Below are positions 25,197-35,720 of a DNA stretch of 64,000 nt, one piece after another. The first letter of the stretch is position 1, and every line of letters begins with the position of its first letter. Origin of the DNA: Meconema thalassinum (lineage: Eukaryota; Arthropoda; Insecta; Orthoptera; Tettigoniidae); NCBI GenBank assembly GCA_946902985.2, contig OX336392.1, forward strand, positions 23,938,982 to 24,002,981, given 5' to 3'. The notes beneath the pieces are model-generated. The model did not search any database, had not been told where the DNA came from, and was given only the letters and a program-made list of their open reading frames with translations. Position numbers and translations under genes: made by a program.

Positions 25197-26483
25197 TAGA
25201 GATACCTAGTGCCTGAAATACACTAGGGGAAAAATATATCCCAACACCAAGAAGGGGTTGTGCTGGATAAACGAACGTTGGTAGGCGTGTTTATACATCT
25301 TGTAACGTGTCCAGAAATCATTATTGGAACTATTTAAGTGTAAACTGGTGCAATTGTGATGAGGTGTTGGAATGAGACTTAATTGTACTGTCCCCGCGCC
25401 AGCTCTGAGGACGCGGGGTATGAGGTAAGGGGAGCGGGAACGATGAGTGACCGAGGGAATTCCGGACCATGCTTATGCTTATACTACCTCAGTGGAAACA
25501 TAAACTTGACTGTGTGGTTCTCAAGTGTTATGTCGGTGTGAAAGAAAAATAAAGTTGTGCATTCTGAGGGTCGTGGTATCATAAGTAACATTATTGTAAA
25601 ATGTAATTAAGAGGCTGAAAACAAACGTTTTGCTTTCACAGTAAACCAGGCGACATGAAGAGCTGCTCACTATGCTGGAGTGTCCGAATCTTTTATTAGA
25701 AAGATACGGAAGGAAACGAGGGAATTGGCTGAAAGTGGCGAGGGTCCACTCCGGGTAAGAGACGAAATACTAGGCCATCACACACTGAGGTGAACATTGA
25801 TGATTTTGATAAATGTGTAATTCGTCGTGCTATTCAAGCGTTTTATGTGGAAGAAAAACGTGTTCCTACCATTCCAAAACTCCTGCCTCTGACACAAGGC
25901 AACATAACTTTCCCTTGGTCACTCACTTCATTACGAAAACTAATAAAACAAATCGGTTTCCGGTGGGAAAAATCTCAAAATTGGAGGAAGATTTTAATTG
26001 AAAGACCTCACATCGTATCGTTGCGGCACGACTATCTAGTGAGAATAAAACAACTCAGGAGGCAAAGTGGGCAACAGATAATTTATCTTGACGAAACTTG
26101 GATAGATAGTAATTTGACTTTTGGAAAGTATTTGGAGTACAAGCTAACGTGAATTAAGGTAATAGGTTAATAGTGGTTGACGCTGTGGGTATAAACGGAT
26201 TCATAGAAAATGCTTTCCTCATCTATAAAGCCGGTACGGCAAGTGGGGATTATCACGGGCAGATGAACAGTGTGAATTTCATTAAGTGGGCCACCGAGAA
26301 GCTTGCACCCAATCTACCACCTTCAACTGTAGTTGTGTTAGATAACGCATCCTATCACTGCACACAGATAGAAAAACCACCCACAAAGTACTCTGTGAAA
26401 TCAGATATGATATCGTGGTTACGCAACAAAGGAGTTACTTGCGACGAGTCTATGAGGAAAGAGGCACTATATGAATTAGTATA

Positions 26484-27689
26484 ATAATAATAATATCGTA
26501 TGGCCTCGGGTGCCACGTGCAAGCTTTATTTGGCACTCAAAGGGTAGCTTGCATGCCAAATTTCGTTGTTCCTTGAAGCACTACGAAAGTCAAGGAGGTT
26601 AGATATCTAAGCTCCTTAAACACTATAGCGCTTTCTAGTAGAGACATGGGGAACTTAGTGTTGGCGGAAACTCCCTACTGAATTCAAATGACTTCTTTGG
26701 CATGCCAATATCGTGATGATGATGATGATGATGATGTTAATTGTTGATTTAAGGGGCCTAACATTTAGGTTATCGGCCCCTAACGGTCTGGGTGATAGCG
26801 AAAATGACAATGAAGTGGAAACCAGAACGAAAATTAAGTGAGAAGGAAAATACTTACAAAAGGGAACTCAGATTGAAACTACTCATTAAATGGAGAGCGG
26901 TAATACTTACAAAACGGACTTTAGAACGAAAATACTCACAAAAGGAATAGATTGAAAAATAAACACAAAATGTAGGTTAAGTTCAAAATACGTACAAAAT
27001 GCAATTGAAATTGAAAATACACAATGCAATTGAAATTCAAAATACTCACAAAAGTCCCAGACCCTATATTCAAAGACCTACTAAAAAGCAATTTAGATTG
27101 CCAAACCTTACAAAATGCAATTGAGGTCGAAAACACTCACAAAATGCAATTTAGATCGAAAAGACTTACAAAATGCAACGGAGATTGAAAACACCTACAA
27201 AATGGAGGGTAGATGCAAAATAAAAACTACTTGGAATTTAGATACACGGGGAGCCAATTAACAAAAACAGTGCGGGAATCTGAAAGAGAAAAGGAAATAT
27301 AATGAAAAGAAAACAAGAGGTCTGACCCCTCGGAGAATGAGGGATCAGGAAAGATGAGACAAGAGCCAATAAGGCGGGAGAGTGAAAGACTCCCTAAGCC
27401 TCGGATACCCTAATACCGTCGGGGTCAAGAGTTGACCAAGGGAGGTCGACAGGAAAGAAGACGAAGAGGATCCCGGCACAAGTAAGTGGAAGCAATGCCG
27501 GACTCAGCTGGGGTCCCGTGGTCGCCAACCCACGTCCCACAAGATGTGAGCCCCTGGGGGAAGCCAACATCGTATGCCATGGTGTCGTAATTTTTGCTGC
27601 CTTTCAAAAATCACTCACCACGGCCAGGAGCGAACCTGCAAGCTTGGGGGGTTAGTAGTCCGACATGTTGACCACTCATTCACCGTGGC
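26484..27689 (-). mobile_element. SINE/VNTR-like composite inserted in the transposase
   Basis: It splits the transposase frame cleanly: GAATTAGTA before, AAGCATAAATTAG after. On the minus strand it starts with GCCACGGTGAATGAGTGGTC (A-box-like) and about 35 bases later has GCAGGTTCGCTCCTGG (B-box-like), a tRNA-type head. The middle holds a tandem array, then GGGGCCGATAACC, (CAT)n and a TTATTATTA tail. At 1.2 kb it is long for a SINE, so it may be two fused elements. Confidence 0.5.
26840..27230. repeat. VNTR of roughly 29-35 bp units
   Basis: Diverged units on the pattern AATACTTACAAAATGCAATT followed by (T)AGATTGAA recur about ten times inside the SINE-like composite. Confidence 0.75.
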
Positions 27690-27815
27690 AAGCATAAATT
27701 AGTAGAAGTGGTTAAACCAAAAGAGAAATTGTTTAAAATTGACTCATTTGCAATCCTTGGGACATACCGTGGTCCATCTTCCCCCATATATGTGTGATCT
27801 GAATGCCATCGAACT

Positions 27816-28388
27816 AGCAACGTGTGTTGCTCGAAGGAAATGTTACCGGGGATTTATCCCTTCAGAAACTAAGAGATATTACCCTTAAAGCGATAACATC
27901 TGTAACCAATACTGACTGGGAAGGGTACTGTAGGAGTGTTCAGAAAGTAGAGGATGAATACTGGGAGAAGGACGGCATTGTCGCTCATGTCATTGATAGC
28001 ATAGTGATACACCTGGATGTTGACAGTGATGATAGTGATTCCTCCAGTGGATGTGAAGAGTCGAGTCCGAAAGTGAGGCAGAAGAAGACCAGGATTCTCC
28101 ATTAGCAACATCGCAACTCTAAGGTGAGTACATGTTTTTGCATAGTCTAGTACAGTGCTACGTCATCACTGGCTTACTCACTCCACTCCACATTCCAGCC
28201 AGGTTCTCAGAGCTGGCGCGGGGACAATATCATGTTTCTTCACGATAGAAGTCGAAAGTGATTCATTGTTATGCAACAACAGTCTACCGAATGCACTATT
28301 TTGCTTTGGTAGTGTTACGCGATATTCACAGCATTGATGTAGAATGTATACATGTACTCACCTCAGAAAATATTTTGAGGACAAGATA
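27816..28388. other. Transposase 3' end and unassigned spacer
   Basis: The first part is the transposase C-terminus described above. From 28106 to 28388 there is no ORF with a recognisable motif and no clear repeat. Confidence 0.4.
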
Positions 28389-29075
28389 CGAGGGCAGATC
28401 AAAAAATAAATTGCACTTTCCAGTTATGGCCATTTATTACACCACCTATACAACAGCAACACGCCTATAATGACATTCAATATAACGTCACTTTTCCACA
28501 TAGTTTCCAAGAGACTCCAAACATTTCTGCGAACGCACAACCAACTTGTCGATGTCGGATGCATAGAAAGTTCCTCCAGCGTTCTGCAACCACAAGGAGA
28601 CAGCGGCCTTCATCTCCTCATTGGTCTGGGAATGTCGACCACCGTTCTGTCTAATGATCGCATTCACACTGTTGACATTTGCACGGGTCCTGGACGTTGC
28701 GGCCCTGCCCTCGCGATATTCGTCCGTGATATCTATGTGTCGGGCTTCGAATTGCTGTCACCACATTACGATCCCTTACCGGGAAATGGCCCGCTCCCCA
28801 TACACAGCACTAACTTCACGATGAATGTCCGTGCAATTCTTCCTTTTGGCCCATAGGAATCGGATTGTCGCACGCACCTCATATTAGGAGTGAACGTCCA
28901 GTCGACGCGCCATTGCTTTTGGCCGCTATTCACTCCATCCAAGACGAGACAGCACAGCAACCTGCCTAACAGATGTGTGGGCAGTGTCTGTCCCTTTCTC
29001 CGCTGTGCCCACGTTTGCGACACACAGCGCGTTGCTGCAGAGCGTTAGTGCAACTAACTTTTTGATCCACCTTCA
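28389..29075 (-). mobile_element. Internally deleted mariner element
   Basis: About 30-base terminal inverted repeats: the left end contains GGGCAGATCAAAAAATAAAT TGCACT and the right end, reversed, GGTGGATCAAAAAGTTAG TTGCACT. TA dinucleotides flank both ends. On the minus strand an N-terminal mariner piece (FLWAKRKNCTDIHREV, about 28760-28850) is followed by a C-terminal piece (NEEMKAAVSLWLQNA and LESLGNYVE, about 28505-28650). The catalytic core is missing, so it could only move with a helper transposase. Confidence 0.75.
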
Positions 29076-29139
29076 TAGATAACGAATGGAGGTGAAAATA
29101 CAAAACCCTGGTAAGATGACCAAGCATAAGTTGATATTG

Positions 29140-29704
29140 AATTATTCTTCTTTATTTGTCTCACCCAACTTTGGGGTACATGAAATCAATCATTATTGTA
29201 TTGTTTTGAGCTTTCCTTTTGGCCCAGTATTGCCTCATCCTTTCTGATCTTTCTTCCCTATCTTCGGCAGGGATGTGGATTGTACGTTTTTGTTTGATTT
29301 TAACTTGAAATCGTTGTTTCTTATCCTTGGTGATGGTTTTGGCTGTTGAGCATGGTGTCTGTAATTTGGAGTTCCACGAGGTCTTTCTCAGTTTCCTTAA
29401 AGCAAAGAGGTTTTGTTTTTTATTACGAAAGTAGTCAAAAGATCTTTTTGGTTAGTCGATTTGAATTCATTCGGAGGATGTGCCCTTAAAAATCAATTCT
29501 CCGTTTTATTATTGTGTCCGAGAGTTTTTCAGTCTTTTGGTAAAGAGTCTCATTCCTGACATGGGTTAATTTGTTGTTATGAAATTTGGGGCCTAAGATT
29601 TTGAGTAATATTGTAATATTATTATTTATGAATATTTTATAAATGTAGTTTAACTTCACATGATAAATACATTCCTTATTTATTTGCTTGTGGTATCCTT
29701 GCAT
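29140..29704 (-). pseudogene. C-terminal remnant of an RTE-like LINE
   Basis: The minus strand encodes ETLYQKTEKLSDTIIKRR near 29530-29600 and a tail EERSERMRQYWAKRKAQ near 29195-29260, ending at a stop followed by AATAAAG. The RTE-type LINE at 49.4-54.4 kb has matching phrases (NEVVYKETGSIVDTMRKRR), so the two are related. The fragment lacks endonuclease and reverse transcriptase and is broken by frameshifts. Confidence 0.6.
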
Positions 29705-30081
29705 ATTGTAGATTACACCATATAGTATCTTACCTCAAATCGAATGTATCCTGGTTCGTGGTTGACACCCCTCGACTCGGGAGAGAGAGAGAGATCTGTT
29801 CTACCATCTATTATATGTATATCGTTCACAAGCTTTCAGTTTATGAACTGGCGCCCAAACAAGTATTGTAATTATTAAAAAGTGGATAAGAGCACCGACC
29901 TTAAACAATAATTACAATCTGAAAGATGACGTTGATTCAAATTTCCCACAAATCACATTAGCGTGGCGCTAGTAGTTGCCCCAAGATGATGCACATCATG
30001 TTTGCTTTAAATACGTGCTGTACTGCAAGAGAGCGTTAGTTACCTGTGAGATTGGACGGAGTGACTGTAGGTGGGTAAAGA
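29705..30081. other. Spacer and presumed 5' end of the Tc1-like element
   Basis: It has a short (GA)n run near 29781-29792. The portion just before 30082 should hold the Tc1 5' non-coding end, but I could not match a terminal inverted repeat to the other side near 41155. Confidence 0.4.
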
Positions 30082-30746
30082 ATGCCTTTACGACGACTAG
30101 GTCAGTATCAACAGCTCACTGCATTTCAACGAGGCCGTGTAATTGGGTTATGTGAAGGTGGAATTTCCTTCCGCGCTATTGCCGAACGACTTGGCAGGAA
30201 TGTCTCCTATGTGCATGCGTGCTGGCAGCAGTGGTCACGAGAAGGTCGGTCGCAACAACACCGACAGGGAGGTGTATCGGACGGCGTCTGCAGCAGCAGT
30301 GGGCACCACAGTGACACAACGAACTGTTCGAAATCGGTTACTTGAAGGACAGCTCCGAGCCAGACGACCTGTGGCCTGCTTCCTACTTACCTCGTCTGTG
30401 ACCTCAGGGGTGTCAAGCGAGAGCTCATTGGAGGACGGAGTGGAGGTCCGTCGTGTTTTCCGATGAAAGCCGATTCTGCCTTGGTGCCAGTGATGGGCGT
30501 GTGTTGGTTAGAAGGAGGCCAGGTGAGCGCCTGCATTCTACCTGTCTGCGGCGTCGGCACACTGGACCTACACCGGGCGTTCTGATTGGGGAGCAATTTC
30601 CTATGACAGCAGGAGCAGTATCGTGGGTATCTCACGCACCCTGAATGCATATGTGTACGTCCATTTGGTAATTTGACTTGTTGTGTTGCCATTCATGAAC
30701 AGCATTCCCGGGCGGTATTGTAAAGAGGATAACGCACGCCCCCATG
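30082..30746 (+). pseudogene. Tc1-like transposase, 5' part
   Basis: The start ATG is at 30082. The N-terminus has a homeodomain-like helix-turn-helix region (LTAFQRGRVIGLCEGG then FRAIAERLG). Frame changes occur near 30265-30345 and 30420-30450. The first catalytic Asp is in VVFSDESRFCLGASDGR (about 30445-30495), and the second begins in EDNARPH at 30725-30745. The gene is cut there by the BEL element and resumes at 40864. Tc1 transposases excise and insert at TA sites; this copy is dead. Confidence 0.8.
30743..30746. repeat. CATG target duplication, left
   Basis: CATG here and CATG at 40864-40867 flank the BEL insertion. Removing everything from 30747 to 40863 plus one CATG restores the Tc1 frame across the DNARPHA motif. 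Confidence 0.65.
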
Positions 30747-30830
30747 CTGGAGAAGTATAAATTCTGTCCTAAAACTTCCCCATACGGGAGAACGAAACGC
30801 ATCAGGCGAAAGCCTGGCCAAAATAACTAC

Positions 30831-31999
30831 TGTGGTCAAGAAAATTAGACTGAAACGGTGCGGGCATATTGAGCATGAAATACGTGACTAGAAAACCAAT
30901 ATAGGGAGCAATGCATTAACAATTTTTATTCCTAATAATAAATTTATAATGAACAAACAAATTGCACTTAAGTGCTTATTACAGAAATTAACAATTATAA
31001 ATGTAGCAAAGTGTGAGGGCCTGATTACAGAACCCAGATTATAGAAAGGTCCATGAAAAGCTTGCTTGATTGGAGAAAAATTGAGCTTAATATATAAAAA
31101 TGCAGTTTATAAAAAGAGAGAACCATAAAAAATAATTAAGAGTGTAATAACTGGTATGATATAAGCTCTTTATAAAATTGAACTTATCTTTGAAGAGAGT
31201 TGAAGAGAGTTGAAGAGAGTTGAAGAGCCAGCTCCTTAAAAAGTTCCAGCTAGCACACGTTGATTTAAAAGTCTTCACGGTTTTCTTGGAAGGAGGCGTA
31301 CATGGCCTAGAGTTGTGTGCACCATCGATAAAATGTCAACTTTCTTTTCTTGAGCAGGAATGACATTTATAGTTTCCAAGAGCTGATCCAGAGATATTTT
31401 GAAGGAAGATTCCAAGTATCCCCTCTAAGGTGATGTTGAAGAGTACAGCGGCTGGCAATTATTCTTGCCATCTTGAGCAATACGTCATGGTGCAGATCTT
31501 GTGACGTAACTGCTCGCTAGCGTAGATATCAGCGATGGTGTTATGAGAGGTAGCGGTGACCAGCGGGTTGAAGTGATTCAGAAGTGGCGGTTGATCCGAA
31601 GTGGTGGATCAGAAGTGGTGAAGAACGCCAGCAAGCGGCGTCTTAAATAGGGACCATGGAACTCTCTCGAAGTTTGGAGATCGCCCGACCAGACAAAGAC
31701 CTGCCATTGGTCGAACGAAAGTCAGGGTGACGTCAGTCGACACTACTCAGCAGACAGTGGATCAACCAGTAGATATCTGGTATGTCATGAGTGAGGACGC
31801 CTGAGAAGCGAGACTGAAACACTCGAGGTGAGAACTATAATATCTATGAATAAGTGATTGATAACAAGATTATGCATATGGTTTAAGCAATTAACAATTG
31901 TAAATAAATAATTACCATTCGGGGATCTCAGTAACAATAAATAAAATTTGACCGACAAATGGGCCAAGCTAAACATTGAAAATATCACAAAAGTGATCA
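30831..31999 (-). repeat. 3' LTR of the BEL element
   Basis: Minus strand starts TGATCACTTTTG and ends CTTGACCACA. It includes a short GAAGAGAGTT tandem repeat at about 31195-31230. Only scattered differences from the right LTR were seen, for example GGGCATATTG against GGGGATATTG. Confidence 0.85.
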
Positions 32000-32073
32000 T
32001 GCTCCGAGAACTCCGAATGAAAACAAACAAAAGAATCAGTCAAAGCAAAACATGGATAACAGACGAGGAGAAA
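32000..32073. other. Short gap between pol and the BEL 3' LTR
   Basis: About 74 bases. A purine tract should lie next to 31999 on the minus strand; GGAGTTCTCGGAGCA is there but is not a clean purine run. Confidence 0.4.
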
Positions 32074-33573
32074 CTAAGACTCGAAAGGCAAAACAGAAAT
32101 AGCAGAGATGGGTCTAGTATAACGACCTTTACTAGTTAAAACATCAACAACTCTGACACGTTTATCACGGCCAAAGTGGCAGTGAATAACTCTACCTAGG
32201 TTCCACACGAGAGGCGGAGATGGGTCTCGAAGAAGAACCATGTCCCCCACTCGTACATCTGGTTGAGGAAGCCGCCATTTCTCACGCCTATTTAGCAAGC
32301 TGAGATATTCTAACTTCCAACGGCGCCAAAAAGAACAGCGCAAAGATTCTACTTTTCTCCAAAAGATAGGTAAGTTAGGATCACAGCGTCGAACCAGCAA
32401 ATGCGGAGTAGCAGCAAGCGAACAGCCAATCCGGAAGAGACTGGATGTTAAAGGTAAAAGATCCTTAGGATCGTTTTAAAGAGGGGTCAGAGGTCTGGAA
32501 TGTACAATACCTTCAATTTGAATAATCAAAGAGTTGAATTCCTCATAAGAAAGTATGGTAGGACCAAGAGTTTTCTTAAGCTGTCTTTTAGTAAGTTTGA
32601 TGCAGGACTCCCATCGGCCCCCATGATGGGGAGCATAAGGCGGGGTGAAATGCCATTTGAAACCTTTAGAATAGGAAAAGTTGGAAATTTTTTCTTTAGT
32701 AGAAGGGGAGCTTGACACTTTTTTCCAGAGATCAGAAGCGCTTACAAAAATTTTTGCATTATCTGAAAAAACTTCAGATGGAACACCCCTTCTAGCAGCA
32801 AATCTAGAAAAGGCGGCCAGAAAGTAGGATACAGAAGCGTTCGTAACCAACTCAAGGTAGATAGCTCCCGTCACCATACATACAAATAACGAGATGTAGA
32901 GTTTACCTAAGATTTTGCGCTTAGATGAAGAGGGATTGGTCTGATATATGTAAGGACCTGCGTAATCGATCCCAGTAAGAGCAAAGGGCTTACTAGGTTC
33001 TGAACGAAATGGAGGTAAATTACCCATAATCTGCGTGGCGGGCCGTGGTTTAACCTTGAAGCAAGGTATACACTTTTTGACAACAGAAGAAACCTCATAA
33101 ACGCCATTGATGATCCAGTCGAGTTCACGAATTAGACAGAGCAAGGTGCGAGTGCCAGCATGAAGGTGTTTATAATGAAACTTTTTTATTATAAGGGTAG
33201 TGATAGGATGCTTTGAAGGAAGGATGATGGGATGCTTTTTCCCATCCTCACAACTAGACATAGCTAATCTTCCACCCACACGTATTATGCCATCCTGGTC
33301 TAGAAAAGGAGTGAGTGGTAAAAGCCTGCTAGACTTGGGTAAATCTTTACCACTTATAAGAGCTTGCTTTTCAGGAGCAAATACTTCCTGCTGAACAAGT
33401 AACAAAATCTTGCAAGTAGCAAATTCTAACTCTACTCTGGAAAGAAAGGGTTGAGGCTTCAATGGTTGATCAATTACTAAATATTTCCATCGGAAGATAG
33501 AAGACACTACACGAATCAATTTATCAAATGAAGAGTATCTATGAAAAAGGCTAGTAGAAGTAGAAGTAAGATG

Positions 33574-33578
33574 CGACG
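33574..33578. repeat. CGACG target duplication, left side of Transib
   Basis: CGACG precedes the left CACAGTG; the matching copy at 35721-35725 follows the right CACTGTG. Deleting the element and one copy restores the BEL frame. Five-base, CG-rich duplications are typical of Transib. Confidence 0.85.
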
Positions 33579-33616
33579 CACAGTGGTCCGGATCCGTAAA
33601 AAAGCGGACAAAAATA
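33579..33616 (+). repeat. Left Transib terminal repeat, RSS-like
   Basis: CACAGTG, 22-base spacer, ACAAAAATA. The heptamer is identical to the vertebrate RSS consensus heptamer and the last nine bases match seven of nine positions of ACAAAAACC. Confidence 0.8.
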
Positions 33617-34431
33617 GATTTTTCAACTTTACATTAGAAAGGCCAAACCACCTCCCAAGTGAAGTATGTTAATCAGTGTCCATTAATTTCACTTTTTCTT
33701 TGGAAATTGCTTCTGTGTTTCTCAGATATAATACTACAAAGGTGATACAACTCTTCGTTCTGAATTCCTCACTCCGTTAAGTAAACTTTGAAATATCATT
33801 CTAACTTCAAAACGAAACTCGGGGTCTATAATACTGTATCTGTATGAAGTTTGTGATCTGATATATTTGTCTATAGCATGATTTCCGATTTCAGATCACT
33901 TATAAGGACTGTTATTCTTATTTTTATAGGGCATTATTTCTTCAAGAAAAATAAATTTTGCTGGACCTACAAAAATATGTATACATATGTATACCATGAA
34001 ACTTATGCAAGTTTTAAAATGAAGACTGGAGAATATATCCTTAAAGGTTTCATCGCCAGAACCCGCCAGATGCGTGATTGAGAAGGGAGAGAACATCACT
34101 GCGCGCTCTGAAGATAAACAATCGCGCGAGATAAGGGCCTGTTGAGACATTTGTTTATGCTACGCAAGGGATATCTCGAGGCCATGAAACCAAAATAATT
34201 TTCAATCGCGAGAAGTAATTGATTAGTAGTAGTTGTGTGTGTTGTGAAGAGTGAAAAATGAATTTTCGTTCTTAGTCGTAGTAATCTTATTAACAAGATT
34301 CGAGAGAACAAAAATCAGTCTCGCACGCGTCAAGGAAAGTTTGTGGTAACATATCTCCTTAACAAATTCCAATTAAATGTTGACGACAGTGTAGAGAAAA
34401 CAGTGAATAATAATATAAGAACCTTTTCTTT

Positions 34432-35589
34432 TTGCCGTATGTTGACCGGTGGAGAAAGTGTAACTTCTTAGAACATGCTTTTTTGAAGAAATATTCAGAC
34501 TGGTTGAAAACAGAAATTGTGATATCAATTCCGAGCATTCCTGGCTCCGCAAAATCAGTAGATCGAGGTCGTCCTCCAAAAGAATTTCAAGAGCTAACGG
34601 AGAGAAGCAAAATAAGGAAAATTAAAGACCTAAGGGAGAGTGCCACTTCATCAGAGTTTGCCTATGCGACCGTTATGAATTTAAGGGCCGAGGGAGACGA
34701 TTCATCAGCCAAGCTAAAAAGAAGCTACCACGACTACACCAACAAGGGGCAAACGAATCGTGCGAAAATTTCAGAAATGAAAAATCTACATAAGTGGCAC
34801 AAAAGCTCATCGACAATTTACAACTTGAGTTTGGAATTTCAGTTCCGCACGCCCACTTTCGATTTTTTGAAAGTCTCCTGCATATTTCGTACCGCCTGGG
34901 TTTTAAAAAGTGGAAAGTGAGCGTGAAAGATGGTAATCGAGACTTATTCGAAAGAAAGAAAAAATTGGGCAAGACTGATTCAGAACGAGATTAGGTCTTC
35001 TAGTTGATATTCCGAAGCCTGGATATGGAACAACCAATGATGGCAACACTGCCCGAAGGTTTTTTGATCAACCTCAAGTAGCATCCGAAATAACAGGGGT
35101 AGACTGTGAGTTAATAACTCGGTTTGGAATGATATTAAAAGCAATTTCCTCTGGTCATGAAATTAATAGTTCAGAGTTCAATTCCTTTTGCAGCGAAACA
35201 GCAAGCTTATATGTACGGCTATATCCGTGGTGTTACATGCCTCTAACACTCCATAAAATACTTATCCTTGGATCTTTCATTATAGAAGAAGCTATTTTGC
35301 CGATTGGAGAACTTTCAGAAGAGGTCTTAGAGTCTAGAAACCAAGACGTAAGAAAAAAAAAAGGGAAGACCATACCAGAAAATCCTCAAGAATTTCCAAA
35401 AATTTTGACTTGCTCCATAGACTATTGCTAAGCTCTGATCCAGTAATTTCAAGCACGGGAAGTCTACCGAAGAAGAAATGTAGACAGTTGCCTCAGGACG
35501 AGTGTAGTTTATTGTCAATACCCGAGGACGAGACGGAGCAGGAAGGGGAAGAAGAAGAATTCGACTCATCCAGATCAGAGGATGAATAA
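34432..35589 (+). pseudogene. Transib transposase (RAG1-core-like), decayed
   Basis: The N-terminal piece at 34432-34920 has a Lys/Arg-rich region (DRGRPPKEFQELTERSKIRK) as in Transib N-termini. After frame changes near 34800-35000, the C-terminal part at 35129-35589 has LYPWCYMPLTLHKILI and EEAILPIGELSEE, the region holding the last catalytic Glu in Transib and RAG1. A further frame change near 35355 leads into LLLSSDPVISS and an acidic tail ending at 35587-35589. The central part with the first two catalytic Asp residues is not visible, so this copy should be inactive. Confidence 0.7.
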
Positions 35590-35682
35590 GTAAGTAATTT
35601 TATGCTCTACGACAAATTTACCTAATAGTAACATCTAATTTAAAGTTTTATACGAAAGTATTTCATTTCATTTAGCGGAAAA

Positions 35683-35720
35683 TATTTTTGTCCGCTTTTT
35701 TTCAAATCCGGACCACTGTG
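35683..35720 (-). repeat. Right Transib terminal repeat, RSS-like
   Basis: Inverted copy of the left end with the same 22-base spacing. It differs from the left repeat at a few spacer positions (GGATTTGAAA against GGATCCGTAAA). Confidence 0.8.

Larger units (their letters stand above)
25640..28105 (+). pseudogene. Tc1/mariner-superfamily transposase with long D-to-E spacing, split and frameshifted
   Basis: An N-terminal helix-turn-helix-like region (about 25655-25740) precedes the frame at 25790-26152. Catalytic-type motifs: LDETW (first Asp, about 26088-26102), VVLDNASYH (second Asp, about 26330-26358) and LPPYMCDLNAIE (Glu, about 27775-27812). Removing the 26484-27689 insertion and one frameshift near 27760 leaves about 86 residues between the second Asp and the Glu, far above the usual 34-41. 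The family reported as Sailor (DD82E) has similarly long spacing, so this is the likely relative, from memory only. The C-terminus ends in an Asp/Ser-rich acidic tail (about 28010-28105). There are stops near 26150-26172, so the gene is dead. Terminal repeats were not found. Confidence 0.65.
33579..35720 (+). mobile_element. Transib-family DNA transposon with RSS-like ends
   Basis: Terminal inverted repeats of about 38 bases. Each begins CACAGTG, has a 22-base spacer, then ACAAAAATA (left heptamer 33579-33585, nonamer-like 33608-33616; right nonamer-like 35683-35691, heptamer 35714-35720). CGACG duplications flank it. Transib is the superfamily from which RAG1 and V(D)J signal sequences are thought to derive. 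At 2.14 kb it is shorter than autonomous members, consistent with internal loss. It lies inside the BEL pol, in the opposite orientation. Confidence 0.85.
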
